DNA of 12,181 nucleotides from Bacteroidales bacterium UBA6267 (GCA_002440745.1 DJVB01000035.1:1-12181); one strand, 5' to 3'. Shown: positions 1 to 7,470, counted from the stretch's first letter. Numbers and translations are program-made. The notes: generated by a model not told the origin, from the sequence alone.

Positions 1-10
1 AAAAAAATAA

Positions 11-43
11 TTTGGTATTGAAAGATAAAAGTATATATATTTG
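11..43 (+). promoter_or_regulatory. Bacteroidota-type promoter of rho
   Basis: A -33-like TTTG at 11-14 and a perfect TAnnTTTG -7 box (TATATTTG, 36-43) are separated by 21 bases. This matches the known Bacteroidota housekeeping promoter pattern. Transcription would begin near base 50. The stretch tatatatttgcagc (34-47) recurs exactly in the tRNA-Arg promoter on the other strand at 9528-9541. This is the only good promoter seen upstream of rho, and it implies a long leader. Confidence 0.6.
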
Positions 44-49
44 CAGCTC

Positions 50-273
50 ATAAATCATGCGTATCAAACTGATACAAAAGAGTGGTTAATTTTCATCTGT
101 TTTAATTAAGTTCTCAATATCGCACAGGTCAAACTGTTAAGTTTTTCGTTAAAAACATTTCTTGAATGTCTGAAAAACCGAAAATTGAAAACTGAATATT
201 CCCGATAGAGTTATTGTAAATTGATTTTGTATAAGAACAAATCTAAGATTATTTAATATTCCAATAAAGTTTT
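50..273 (+). promoter_or_regulatory. Long 5' leader of rho
   Basis: About 220 nt separate the predicted transcription start from the rho ATG, which is long for this window (other leaders look like 10-30 nt). It contains a short hairpin GTATC/GATAC (61-65 with 71-75). Two further hairpins overlap and could be mutually exclusive: GTTTTT/AAAAAC (141-146 with 151-156) and ACATT/AATGT (155-159 with 165-169). No second convincing TAnnTTTG box lies closer to the gene. rho leaders control autoregulation in other bacteria, so a regulatory role is plausible, but the stems are short and AT-rich. No known riboswitch is recognised. Confidence 0.35.
57..89 (+). CDS. Possible 10-codon upstream ORF in the rho leader
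   Basis: ATG at 57 followed by codons for MRIKLIQKSG and a TAA stop at 87-89. It begins about 7 nt after the predicted transcription start, a position where ribosomes could load on a nearly leaderless message, and it covers the GTATC/GATAC hairpin. It could be a leader peptide whose translation affects Rho access to the rho leader. Equally it could be chance, because short ORFs are common in any sequence. No family is recognised. Confidence 0.2.
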   Translation: MRIKLIQKSG

Positions 274-2280
274 ATGTACAGTTTAAACGAGTTAAACGAA
301 AAGAAGTTAGAAGACTTGCGCGAAATAGCTAAAGAGCTTGATGTTAAGCGAGTTACCAATGTCAAGAAAGAGGAACTAATCATCAAAATACTTGATCAGC
401 AAGCTTCCAATCCTACCAAAGAGCAACTGACTCAGGAGGAACAAGACCAACAGGATCGCAGAAGACGTAGAAGAGTCTTTATTAAGGAGCCTGCCATAAA
501 AGTATCACCGGAGGGTGTGATTACAAAGAGCAGTGATCCGGCAGAGGCAGAAACTGAAACTTCTGAGACTATCAAAGTTGAAGAAAAACCTCGTCCAGTT
601 GAAAGACCCACAGCTCAGGAGTTGGAAACTAAGCAACCTTCGTCTCAAGGCAATGAGCATAGGATAAAAATCAGAGTTGGTCGTCCAAATTATCCACAAA
701 ACGAAGAGCAAGAAACTTCAAACGAGAACAAAAGAGAATCGGGGCACAACTATGAACGTCCTGAAAGAACTGAGCGTTACGAAAGACCTGAGCGTCAAGA
801 TCGTCCGGCCAGACCTGAACGAACTGAACGTAATGATCGAACTGAACGTTACGAAAAATATGATCGTCAGGAAAGACCAGAAAGACCTCCAAAAAGAGAT
901 AATTACCCACCAAGAGAAAATTATAAATCTCGGGATAATTACCAACAAAGAGACAATTACCAGTCGAGAGATAATTATCAACAAAGAGATAATTACCAGC
1001 CTCGGGAAAATAGATATCAGAGGGATAATCAACGAAATGACAATAGAGATTTCAATCAAAATCCAAGAGATAATCGCGAACAAGAACGCACTTATAATGC
1101 ACCAAAGCCACCAGAACCACCACAACCAAAAGCCGAAAAAGCATTTAGCTATACCGATGAGTATGAAGGCATTACCTCAAGTTATGGTGTTTTAGAAATC
1201 ATGCCCGATGGTTTTGGTTTTCTCAGGTCATCAGACTATAATTACCTAAACTCACCGGATGATATTTATGTATCGCAATCTCAAATCAAATTATTTGGTT
1301 TAAAAACCGGTGATACCATTAAAGGCACTATTCGCCCACCAAAAGAAGGTGAAAAATATTTTCCGCTAATCAAAATTGAGCGCATCAATGGAAAACTTCC
1401 TGAGGAATTGCGCGACAGAATCCATTTTGATTATTTGACTCCACTTTTCCCAGAGGAGAAATTTAATCTGACCGGACATTCCCAAAACAGCATCTCGACC
1501 CGATTGATTGATTTATTTGCACCTATCGGCAAAGGTCAGCGTGGTTTGATTGTAGCACAACCTAAAACAGGTAAAACCGTGCTTTTGAAAGAAGTTGCCA
1601 ACGCAATTGCTGCAAATCATCCGGAAGTATATCTGATAATTTTATTGATTGACGAACGTCCTGAAGAGGTTACTGATATGCAACGTAGTGTAAATGCGGA
1701 AGTTATCAGTTCAACCTTTGACGAACCTGCTGAAAATCACGTAAGAATTGCAAACTTGGTTTTGGAAAAAGCGAAGCGTCTGACCGAAAGTGGCCATGAT
1801 GTAGTAATTCTTTTAGACTCCATCACCCGTTTGGCTCGCGCCTACAACACTGTTGCACCTGCTTCAGGAAAAGTATTATCGGGAGGTGTTGAGGCAACAG
1901 CATTACAAAAACCAAAGCGTTTCTTTGGTGCAGCCCGTAAGATTGAAAACGGAGGCTCATTGACAATCATTGCTACAGCTTTGACTGAAACAGGCTCCAA
2001 AATGGACGATGTTATCTTTGAAGAGTTTAAAGGTACAGGAAATATGGAATTACAACTTGACCGCAAACTCTCCAACAAACGCATCTATCCTGCAATCGAC
2101 ATCGTTGCCTCTTCTACACGCCGCGACGATTTGCTTGTGGATAAAGATATACTTCAACGTATGTGGGTATTGAGAAATCACCTCGCTGACATGAATCCGA
2201 TTGAAGCAATTAACTTCCTGAAAGACAGAATGAAATTCACAAAATCGAACGAAGAGTTTCTTGTTTCGATGAATGGATAA
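274..2280 (+). CDS. rho: Transcription termination factor Rho, with long disordered N-terminal insertion
   Basis: Hexameric RNA-dependent ATPase/helicase that ends transcription in the cytoplasm. Residues 1-45 form the Rho N-terminal helical domain. Residues about 50-290 are a low-complexity insertion rich in R, D, E, N, Q, P and Y. About 300-375 is the cold-shock-like RNA-binding fold (GVLEIMPDGFGFLR). The ATPase core has Walker A QPKTGKT at 429-435, Walker B DVVILLD at 509-515, the Q-loop region LSGGVEATAL at 535-544, the R-loop GTGN at 587-590 and an arginine-finger region STRRDDL near 614-620. At 668 aa it is far longer than the 419-aa E. coli protein, the difference being the insertion, as is usual in Bacteroidota. 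All core motifs are intact. The ATG at 274 gives the standard N-terminal domain start, with no Shine-Dalgarno sequence. It is monocistronic, between its own promoter and a hairpin terminator. Confidence 0.97.
   Translation: MYSLNELNEKKLEDLREIAKELDVKRVTNVKKEELIIKILDQQASNPTKEQLTQEEQDQQDRRRRRRVFIKEPAIKVSPEGVITKSSDPAEAETETSETIKVEEKPRPVERPTAQELETKQPSSQGNEHRIKIRVGRPNYPQNEEQETSNENKRESGHNYERPERTERYERPERQDRPARPERTERNDRTERYEKYDRQERPERPPKRDNYPPRENYKSRDNYQQRDNYQSRDNYQQRDNYQPRENRYQRDNQRNDNRDFNQNPRDNREQERTYNAPKPPEPPQPKAEKAFSYTDEYEGITSSYGVLEIMPDGFGFLRSSDYNYLNSPDDIYVSQSQIKLFGLKTGDTIKGTIRPPKEGEKYFPLIKIERINGKLPEELRDRIHFDYLTPLFPEEKFNLTGHSQNSISTRLIDLFAPIGKGQRGLIVAQPKTGKTVLLKEVANAIAANHPEVYLIILLIDERPEEVTDMQRSVNAEVISSTFDEPAENHVRIANLVLEKAKRLTESGHDVVILLDSITRLARAYNTVAPASGKVLSGGVEATALQKPKRFFGAARKIENGGSLTIIATALTETGSKMDDVIFEEFKGTGNMELQLDRKLSNKRIYPAIDIVASSTRRDDLLVDKDILQRMWVLRNHLADMNPIEAINFLKDRMKFTKSNEEFLVSMNG
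895..1011 (+). repeat. 18-bp in-frame tandem repeat encoding RDNYxx hexapeptides in Rho
   Basis: Six consecutive 18-bp units plus a partial seventh encode hexapeptides: RDNYPP, RENYKS, RDNYQQ, RDNYQS, RDNYQQ, RDNYQP, then REN (residues 208-246). They lie in the disordered insertion. An upstream, less regular block (about residues 161-205) repeats RPER/TERYE-like units. Repeats of this kind can gain or lose units by slippage without a frameshift, so the number may vary between strains. Confidence 0.85.
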
Positions 2281-2295
2281 ACCTGTTTTCCTAAT

Positions 2296-2340
2296 AAAAA
2301 CTGCCGAACGAACTAAAATGGTTTTTTCGGCAGTTTTTTT
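2296..2340. terminator. Bidirectional intrinsic terminator between rho and the convergent glycan cluster
   Basis: A perfect 13-bp inverted repeat pairs AAAAACTGCCGAA (2296-2308) with TTCGGCAGTTTTT (2326-2338), around a 17-nt loop. It is followed by a T-run on the plus strand to 2341. On the minus strand the same hairpin ends in a shorter T-run just past the stop of the PF03706-family gene. It therefore serves both convergent units. Confidence 0.9.
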
Positions 2341-3218
2341 TATTCGATTTTCAATTTGCCACTAAAATCACGTTGAAGATTATACCTGATTCCGTAAAGT
2401 GAAGCGATAGCCGTGACGGCAAAAAAGATAAAGCTCACAGCGACAGCAGATTCGGTGTCTAAACCCAACCAAACGGAGGTATATAAAAAAGTGAGTTCAC
2501 GCGCTCCTATCCCACCAACAGTAAACGGAATTGTTGCCACAACCGAGGAAAGCAGAAAAATAAAAAAGTATAAACCGAATTCTTTCTCCAACCCAAAGGA
2601 CATTAAAATAAAAAACACCGACACCAATTGAGCCAGTTGCACAGCGGCAGATAAAAGATTAGCTTTTGTGAAAGATTTGACAAAAACCGGAAAATATCTG
2701 TGAATTATGATGTAAAAAACCCAGTTAATTATAGGGCTTATAGTAATAATTAAAACCTTCAACCACAACTCTATAGGTAAAAACAAAGCCGTGAGCGTAG
2801 AAAAGAAAATAAGAGCAATCAATCCGGTGATGCGATCTAATAAAACCGCTTGAAAGATTTTCTTAGTTCCGGTAGAAGATTTGCGACCGAGCAAAATAAT
2901 TTTGTAGCCATCGCCGCCAATACCTCCTGGCAAAAAAAGATTATAAAACATCCCAAGCCAGTACAATTTCAGATTATCTTTTTCCGACATTTTAATCCCG
3001 ATATCTAAGAAATAACCATTAAGCCGAATGGAAGAAACTATTTTTGAAACAACGAAAAAAAGTATCGCCGGAATCAACCACCACCATTCTGAGTTTTGAA
3101 TCAAAGTAGAAATCTTCTGAAATTCAATCTTATAAAAAACTAAAGCCAAAGCCCCGGCAGTGAGAAGAAGTTTTATTAAAAACTTAAACCAATTAGGTAT
3201 GTGTAGTTTAGATTTCAC
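2340..3218 (-). CDS. PF03706 (LPG-synthase-TM / AglD-like) integral membrane protein
   Basis: A 292-aa protein with about seven to eight hydrophobic segments, filling the inner membrane. It has the family's sequence signatures: FLPGGIGGDGYKI (95-107), DRITG (128-132) and PFTVGGIGARE (231-241). Family members include the membrane half of lysylphosphatidylglycerol synthase MprF and archaeal AglD. Many stand-alone bacterial members sit beside polyprenyl-phosphate glycosyltransferases and are of uncertain function, with lipid or lipid-sugar translocation proposed. There is no soluble aminoacyl-transfer domain, so it is not a full MprF. The start is GTG at 3218, whose G is the last base of the upstream TAG stop (TAGTG), implying translational coupling. 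It is the last gene of the GT39-GT2-PF03706 operon. Family assignment is firm; the biochemical role is inferred. Confidence 0.85.
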   Translation of the reverse strand: MKSKLHIPNWFKFLIKLLLTAGALALVFYKIEFQKISTLIQNSEWWWLIPAILFFVVSKIVSSIRLNGYFLDIGIKMSEKDNLKLYWLGMFYNLFLPGGIGGDGYKIILLGRKSSTGTKKIFQAVLLDRITGLIALIFFSTLTALFLPIELWLKVLIITISPIINWVFYIIIHRYFPVFVKSFTKANLLSAAVQLAQLVSVFFILMSFGLEKEFGLYFFIFLLSSVVATIPFTVGGIGARELTFLYTSVWLGLDTESAVAVSFIFFAVTAIASLYGIRYNLQRDFSGKLKIE

Positions 3219-4156
3219 TAAATAATGCGGCGTATTGAGTAGTACTTTTTATCCTGCGATTCGTAATAGGTTCGCATCTGAATTTCGGCCATAATTCCAA
3301 AAGTAATAAACTGAATACCGGCAATAAAAGTCAGAATACCAAGCATTAACAGAGGTCGGCCCCAAATATCTTCACCCAAAATCTTTAAGATAAGCATATA
3401 AAGATTCACTGCCACGCCAACACCTGTGAGTAAAATCCCAAGCCCACCAAATAAGTGCATAGGTTTAGGCATATATTTGTTTATAAACAACATAAGAATC
3501 AGGTCGGAAATCACTTTAAAAGTACGGTTTAAGCCATATTTAGATTGTCCATGAATCCGAGGGTGATGTTTAACGTCAACCTGCTGAATACGTGCTCCTT
3601 GCAAGTGAGCCAAGATAGGAATAAACCGATGCAATTCACCATAGAGGCCCATTCCCTTGGCAATTTCGGAACGAAAAACCCGCAATGTGCAACCATAGTC
3701 CTCAATAGAAAGTTTTGTGGCGCGGCGGATAATCCAATTGGCAATTAAACTTGGGATTTTGCGAGTAAAGGCCTTGTCTTGTCTGTTAGCTCGGCGACCT
3801 GCAACCACATCATTATCACTATCTTCGAGCATTTGAAGCATCCAAGGAATATCCGCAGGATCATTTTGTAAATCCCCGTCAATGGTCGAAATATACTCGC
3901 CTTGAGCATGGTCGATACCGGCAGCAATGGCTGAGCTTTGCCCATAATTCCGTCGAAATTGAATCAATTTGAAATGAGGTCGAGATTGCTTTGCTTTGAT
4001 GATTTCCGATACCGATTTGTCGGTTGATCCATCATCAACAAATAGCACTTCATGACTAATATCTTTCAAAGCCAAATCCAATTGCTCAACCAAAGGAGCA
4101 ATATTAAGTTCTTCGTTATAAACCGTAATTACAACGGATAATTTGTAGTTGTACAT
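3218..4156 (-). CDS. GT2 polyprenyl-phosphate glycosyltransferase (DPM1/ArnC/GtrB-like)
   Basis: Expected to transfer a sugar from a nucleotide-sugar to undecaprenyl phosphate on the cytoplasmic face of the inner membrane. The N-terminal GT-A domain shows VVITVYNEE (8-16), VDDGST (40-45), the block RRNYGQSSAIAAGID (68-82), the metal-binding DGD at 93-95 followed by LQNDP, and the late motif HPRIHGQSKYGLNR (198-211) typical of polyprenyl-phosphate sugar synthases. Two C-terminal membrane helices follow (about 232-258 and 268-292), as in GtrB/ArnC-type enzymes. The length of 312 aa is normal. The ATG overlaps the preceding GT39 stop by one base (TAATG). Which sugar is used cannot be read from the sequence. 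The neighbouring epimerase makes a uronic acid possible. Confidence 0.9.
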   Translation of the reverse strand: MYNYKLSVVITVYNEELNIAPLVEQLDLALKDISHEVLFVDDGSTDKSVSEIIKAKQSRPHFKLIQFRRNYGQSSAIAAGIDHAQGEYISTIDGDLQNDPADIPWMLQMLEDSDNDVVAGRRANRQDKAFTRKIPSLIANWIIRRATKLSIEDYGCTLRVFRSEIAKGMGLYGELHRFIPILAHLQGARIQQVDVKHHPRIHGQSKYGLNRTFKVISDLILMLFINKYMPKPMHLFGGLGILLTGVGVAVNLYMLILKILGEDIWGRPLLMLGILTFIAGIQFITFGIMAEIQMRTYYESQDKKYYSIRRII

Positions 4157-5742
4157 TATTTAAACTTATAAATTTTCAATAAATTTTCAGTCCCTTCAAT
4201 ACGAAAAGAGTCAACAACCTGTTTATGAGACAGATTCAACGGATGAGAATATCCAATAAAATAATCCAAACCATTGGTATCCTTAGCAATAGGTATCAAC
4301 TCCCGTTTGCCTGCTGTAAGGTAAAAATGCGTAGTTTGTATTAAACCTTCATTATACAAAACAGCTTTTTTCCCTTGCATCTTTTCACCTACTGAAATGG
4401 ATTTTTCTCTCATTTCATTCAGATAAAAACCATGAGTACGAGAAGGAATTATAAACCAGTTAAAACCCAACTTAAAAACCAATAAAGATATGATTAACAG
4501 CTCGATACGAAATTTGCGCTTTTTAAAAAGCACCACAATTGGCACCCCGAGCAAAATTGCCAAAGCAGTTAGCTTAATCCATCTGAAATCTATCATATCT
4601 AATTGAGGAACAAAACCATAGCTCCAATGTCCTAACCAAATCAAAATGGCAACAACCAGAAAAAAACCATCAATAAACTTGATTAGTTTTATTTTTTTTT
4701 CGGACTCTTTAAAGTGAAAATAGGTGGCAGCAAAAGCAATGGACAAAAGCGCAAAATGAGGAATCACATACCTCATATAAGTTGTCGGGCTAACGAGATA
4801 GATACTAATATTTGCCACAAAAGCAAGGCTTAAGAACAGCACAAACCTTTGTTTTACAACAAATTGTCGAATCTTTGAACTAAAGAGCAAAACCACAAAT
4901 AATGAAGCAGGCAAATAGTTGTAAAAGATTTCTCCAACAAAGCTTACTGAATGTAGCAAAACATCAAAAAAGCTGTAAGCAATTCCTGACTTTTCGGCCG
5001 ATTCCATAAAAATGGTTCGTAGGGCGATTTCCAAATGTCCGGGGTTTTTGAGGGAATAGGCAAAATAATATCCTGAGAGCGTGAGAAGAAAGAGTAAACC
5101 TCCTGTTAGATGCTGCCAAGTGAACAATTTTTTAAACTCGCGATTCATCAGAAAAACAACAAGTAAAGTTAGGCCTTGATAAGCAATTGACGGAATGCCT
5201 TTCATCAAGAAACTCAAAGCAGTAAGAAAATAAGTTATCAAAAAAAGAGACAAGTTTTTTTTCTTTGCAGCTAATTGCCAAGTGAGAACAATGGTCAAGA
5301 AAACCACAAGGGAATAAGTCATATCTATCAATCCGAACAAAGTTTCGTAGGAGATTATTCGTGGAGAAACGGCAAAAACCAATGCAGCAACGATGGCAGT
5401 TCGATGGTTGAAATGTTTTTTTGCAAACCAGAAAATCAAAAACGACAAGACAAGAAATGAAATTAACATGGGCACACGAGTAGCCATTTCGGAATAATCG
5501 CCGGTAAGCTGATAATATCCGGCAACAATCCAATTAAAAACCGGCGGCTTTTTGTAATAATACTCCCCTCCCATTTTTGGTGTGACATAATCACCGGTGA
5601 GGTGCATTTCGAGCGCAACAAGAGCGCGAAGAGATTCATCAGGAATTAGCGTCAACTGTTTAATATTCAGAGTGAAAGCCACTGAAGCCAATAAAAAAAT
5701 AAAACCTAAAAGAATCAGATATTTTCGCGAAAGTCCGGCCAT
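4156..5742 (-). CDS. GT39/ArnT-like integral-membrane glycosyltransferase (GT-C fold)
   Basis: Periplasm-facing transferase expected to move a sugar from a polyprenyl-phosphate donor to an envelope acceptor such as lipid A, LPS core or protein. Residues 7-25 form the first membrane helix. The first periplasmic loop holds the family hallmark IPDES with D35-E36, then ALEMHLTGDYVTPKMGGE (43-60) and YYYKKPPVFNW (61-71). This matches the DE...GD...KPP pattern of ArnT and PMT-family proteins, in which the acidic pair is catalytic. About ten more hydrophobic segments follow, and a soluble C-terminal portion after about residue 430. The 528 aa fit the ArnT/Rgt size class. ATG at 5742 lies 33 bases after a TAnnTTTG box. 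It is first gene of a translationally coupled trio with the GT2 enzyme and PF03706 protein. Substrate is not determined. Confidence 0.88.
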   Translation of the reverse strand: MAGLSRKYLILLGFIFLLASVAFTLNIKQLTLIPDESLRALVALEMHLTGDYVTPKMGGEYYYKKPPVFNWIVAGYYQLTGDYSEMATRVPMLISFLVLSFLIFWFAKKHFNHRTAIVAALVFAVSPRIISYETLFGLIDMTYSLVVFLTIVLTWQLAAKKKNLSLFLITYFLTALSFLMKGIPSIAYQGLTLLVVFLMNREFKKLFTWQHLTGGLLFLLTLSGYYFAYSLKNPGHLEIALRTIFMESAEKSGIAYSFFDVLLHSVSFVGEIFYNYLPASLFVVLLFSSKIRQFVVKQRFVLFLSLAFVANISIYLVSPTTYMRYVIPHFALLSIAFAATYFHFKESEKKIKLIKFIDGFFLVVAILIWLGHWSYGFVPQLDMIDFRWIKLTALAILLGVPIVVLFKKRKFRIELLIISLLVFKLGFNWFIIPSRTHGFYLNEMREKSISVGEKMQGKKAVLYNEGLIQTTHFYLTAGKRELIPIAKDTNGLDYFIGYSHPLNLSHKQVVDSFRIEGTENLLKIYKFK

Positions 5743-5774
5743 TAATAGAGTTTTGAGATTGAAATAAACCGGTG

Positions 5775-5782
5775 CAAAGGTA
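5775..5782 (-). promoter_or_regulatory. -7 box upstream of the GT39-GT2-PF03706 operon
   Basis: TACCTTTG on the minus strand is a perfect TAnnTTTG match, followed by C. It lies in the 69-bp gap after the epimerase and would start transcription near 5768, giving a leader of about 26 nt. No clear -33 TTTG is seen at the usual distance, so strength is uncertain. It suggests the three-gene operon can be expressed apart from the epimerase. Confidence 0.5.
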
Positions 5783-5811
5783 AAATAGTTTTATCTAAGT
5801 TGAGTCTTGGT

Positions 5812-6825
5812 TTAGTTTGAAAAATACGCATTATACCACTGTATAAACTTTGAAAGTCCGGTTTCGAGATTTGTCGAAGGGCGATAACCATAAATATCAT
5901 TAATGGAAGAAATGTCGGAATAAGTTTTTATCACATCACCTTGACGAATTTCCTGAAAGGTTATAACTGCCTCTTTTCCAACAAGATTTTCAATAGTTTT
6001 AATAAAATCATTCAGATTTACAGGATTGGAATTACCGATATTAAAAATGCGGTAACCGGACGCCTTTTGCGGAACGTCAATTACCCGAAAAACACCTTCC
6101 ACTATATCAGCGATATAGGTGAAGTCACGCATCATATTTCCATTATTAAATACATTAATATTTTTTCCTTGAGAAATGCGTTTCACAAAAATAAATGGCG
6201 CCATATCCGGTCGCCCCCATGGGCCATAAACTGTGAAAAATCGCAAACCGGTTGTTGGTAAACTATAAAGGTGACTATAGGTATGAGCCACCAATTCATT
6301 GGCTTTCTTACTTGCTGCATAAAGACTTATCGGATTGTCAACACGGTCAGATTCTTTGAAGGGCACATCCTCCCGATTGCCATAAACCGAAGAGCTACTT
6401 GCATAAACAAAATGCTTTATCTTATAGGTTCGAGCTGCATCAATCAGATTTATAAATCCGGTGATATTGTTTTCGACATAAGAATGCGGATTTTGGATAC
6501 TATACTGCACACCGGCTTGAGCAGCCAAATTAACTACGATATCAAATTCTTCTCTCCTGAATAACTCCTCTACTTGAAAACGTTCTTTTATGTCGAGTTT
6601 TGCAAACTGAAACTTATCATACAACTCGCTTTTATACAACACGTTAGGCCAAAGACTATCTTCGTTAATTCCCAAAAAAGGCAATTTATCATACTTTAAC
6701 CGCACATCGTAATACGCATTTATATTGTCGATACCTGTAACAGAATAGCCTTCCTGCAAAAGCCGCTCAACCAAATGAAATCCAATAAAACCAAGAGCAC
6801 CGGTAACTAAAACTTTTCCTTTCAT
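5812..6825 (-). CDS. UDP-glucuronate 4-epimerase-like NAD-dependent sugar epimerase
   Basis: Extended short-chain dehydrogenase expected to interconvert UDP-glucuronate and UDP-galacturonate in the cytoplasm. The NAD-binding Rossmann motif TGALGFIG is at 8-15. The early segment DNINAYYDVRLK (33-44) is characteristic of the UDP-GlcA 4-epimerase (Cap1J/LpsL/GAE) branch. YASSSSVYG at 141-149 provides the catalytic Ser, and the YxxxK pair is Y169/K173. Then come LRFFTVYGPWGRPDMAPF (194-211) and the C-terminal substrate domain to residue 337. Length is typical and all key residues are present. ATG at 6825 gives the normal N-terminus just before the Rossmann motif. It lies 26 bp downstream of the small membrane-protein gene and 69 bp upstream of the GT39 gene, on the same strand. 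Closely related epimerases acting on UDP-Glc or UDP-GlcNAc cannot be fully excluded. Confidence 0.88.
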   Translation of the reverse strand: MKGKVLVTGALGFIGFHLVERLLQEGYSVTGIDNINAYYDVRLKYDKLPFLGINEDSLWPNVLYKSELYDKFQFAKLDIKERFQVEELFRREEFDIVVNLAAQAGVQYSIQNPHSYVENNITGFINLIDAARTYKIKHFVYASSSSVYGNREDVPFKESDRVDNPISLYAASKKANELVAHTYSHLYSLPTTGLRFFTVYGPWGRPDMAPFIFVKRISQGKNINVFNNGNMMRDFTYIADIVEGVFRVIDVPQKASGYRIFNIGNSNPVNLNDFIKTIENLVGKEAVITFQEIRQGDVIKTYSDISSINDIYGYRPSTNLETGLSKFIQWYNAYFSN

Positions 6826-6851
6826 AAATCAATAAATTTTGTTCAATTATC

Positions 6852-7244
6852 TTATTTCTTTGGGTTTGGAGCCAGCAAACTAATAAGCAGCAGCATAACA
6901 ACTATGAAGGTTAACGGAGTGAAAATCAACATTTCCATTCGAGATTCCGAAAGCAGATTGCCAACGGTATTGAGTAAAAAAAGCCCGACCATAAACCAAA
7001 GAAAACCCTTAATAATGCTATTAGAAACCTTAACTTTAAACCAACCTCTTCTAATCGACAAAACAAAGAGAAACAGCAGATTAACTATAATTGAAACTAC
7101 TTCAAATTGAATCATTTCCGTTTTGGTTTGTAGCCTGCCTCCCCAAACCATATCATAAGGAATTAGCCCTAATAAAACTAAAAGATGAAATACTATCGTG
7201 ACAGAAAAAAGTATAATCAAAATAGTTTCGGAATTCTTTTTCAT
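6852..7244 (-). CDS. Small four-helix membrane protein, function unknown
   Basis: A 130-aa protein made almost entirely of four predicted membrane helices (about residues 8-28, 47-64, 77-98 and 104-125), with basic ends KKN and NPKK. The loop after helix 1 reads IPYDMVWGGRL (28-38) and looks like a conserved signature rather than random loop sequence. No enzymatic or transport family is recognised. The ATG at 7244 is preceded by a weak promoter-like pair, and the epimerase starts 26 bp after its stop, so the two may be co-transcribed. A role in the glycan block would be guilt by association only. Confidence 0.75.
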   Translation of the reverse strand: MKKNSETILIILFSVTIVFHLLVLLGLIPYDMVWGGRLQTKTEMIQFEVVSIIVNLLFLFVLSIRRGWFKVKVSNSIIKGFLWFMVGLFLLNTVGNLLSESRMEMLIFTPLTFIVVMLLLISLLAPNPKK

Positions 7245-7264
7245 AAAATGGAATATATATTTTC

Positions 7265-7294
7265 GATATTTAATGCATTAAGTTAACGTACAAA
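7265..7294 (-). promoter_or_regulatory. Weak promoter-like pair upstream of the small membrane protein
   Basis: On the minus strand TTTG (7294-7291) is followed, after 18 bases, by TAAATATC (7272-7265), which matches TAnnTTTG at six of eight positions. Transcription would start about 14 nt before the ATG at 7244. The spacing is good but the -7 box is imperfect, so this is tentative. The rest of the 226-base gap to 7470 shows no gene, RNA or repeat that I can support. Confidence 0.3.
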
Positions 7295-7470
7295 TTTAAA
7301 TAAAATTCCTTCTTTCCATAATCACACTATTAATAATTTCTTAAACATTAAATATCAACAACTTACTCCTAAAATAAAGGTATCAGGTGATTTTCAAATA
7401 ATAACAGCAATTATGAAAAAGACGAAATGAACTTTTGACTTATCTATTCCACTCAGAGAAAACATAGCCA

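Noticed and set aside
677..1195. Long open frames in other frames (plus and minus) across the Rho insertion
   Set aside because: Their low-complexity, Ile/Met-rich or Phe/Ile-rich translations are shadows of the AG/AT-rich repeat sequence. Rho's own frame is continuous and explains the region.
2340..3218. Full MprF lysylphosphatidylglycerol synthase
   Set aside because: The protein is only 292 aa and lacks the C-terminal aminoacyl-transfer domain; only the membrane family is present.
5941..6564. Plus-strand open frames antisense to the epimerase
   Set aside because: The epimerase frame holds all catalytic motifs; the antisense translations show no recognisable domain and no promoter.
7245..7470. 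Possible small gene or RNA in the gap between the membrane protein and the cupin gene
   Set aside because: Only very short ATG frames (for example six codons near 7412) and no stable stem were seen. A TACCTTTA on the minus strand near 7375 is promoter-like but lies over 130 bases from any start.
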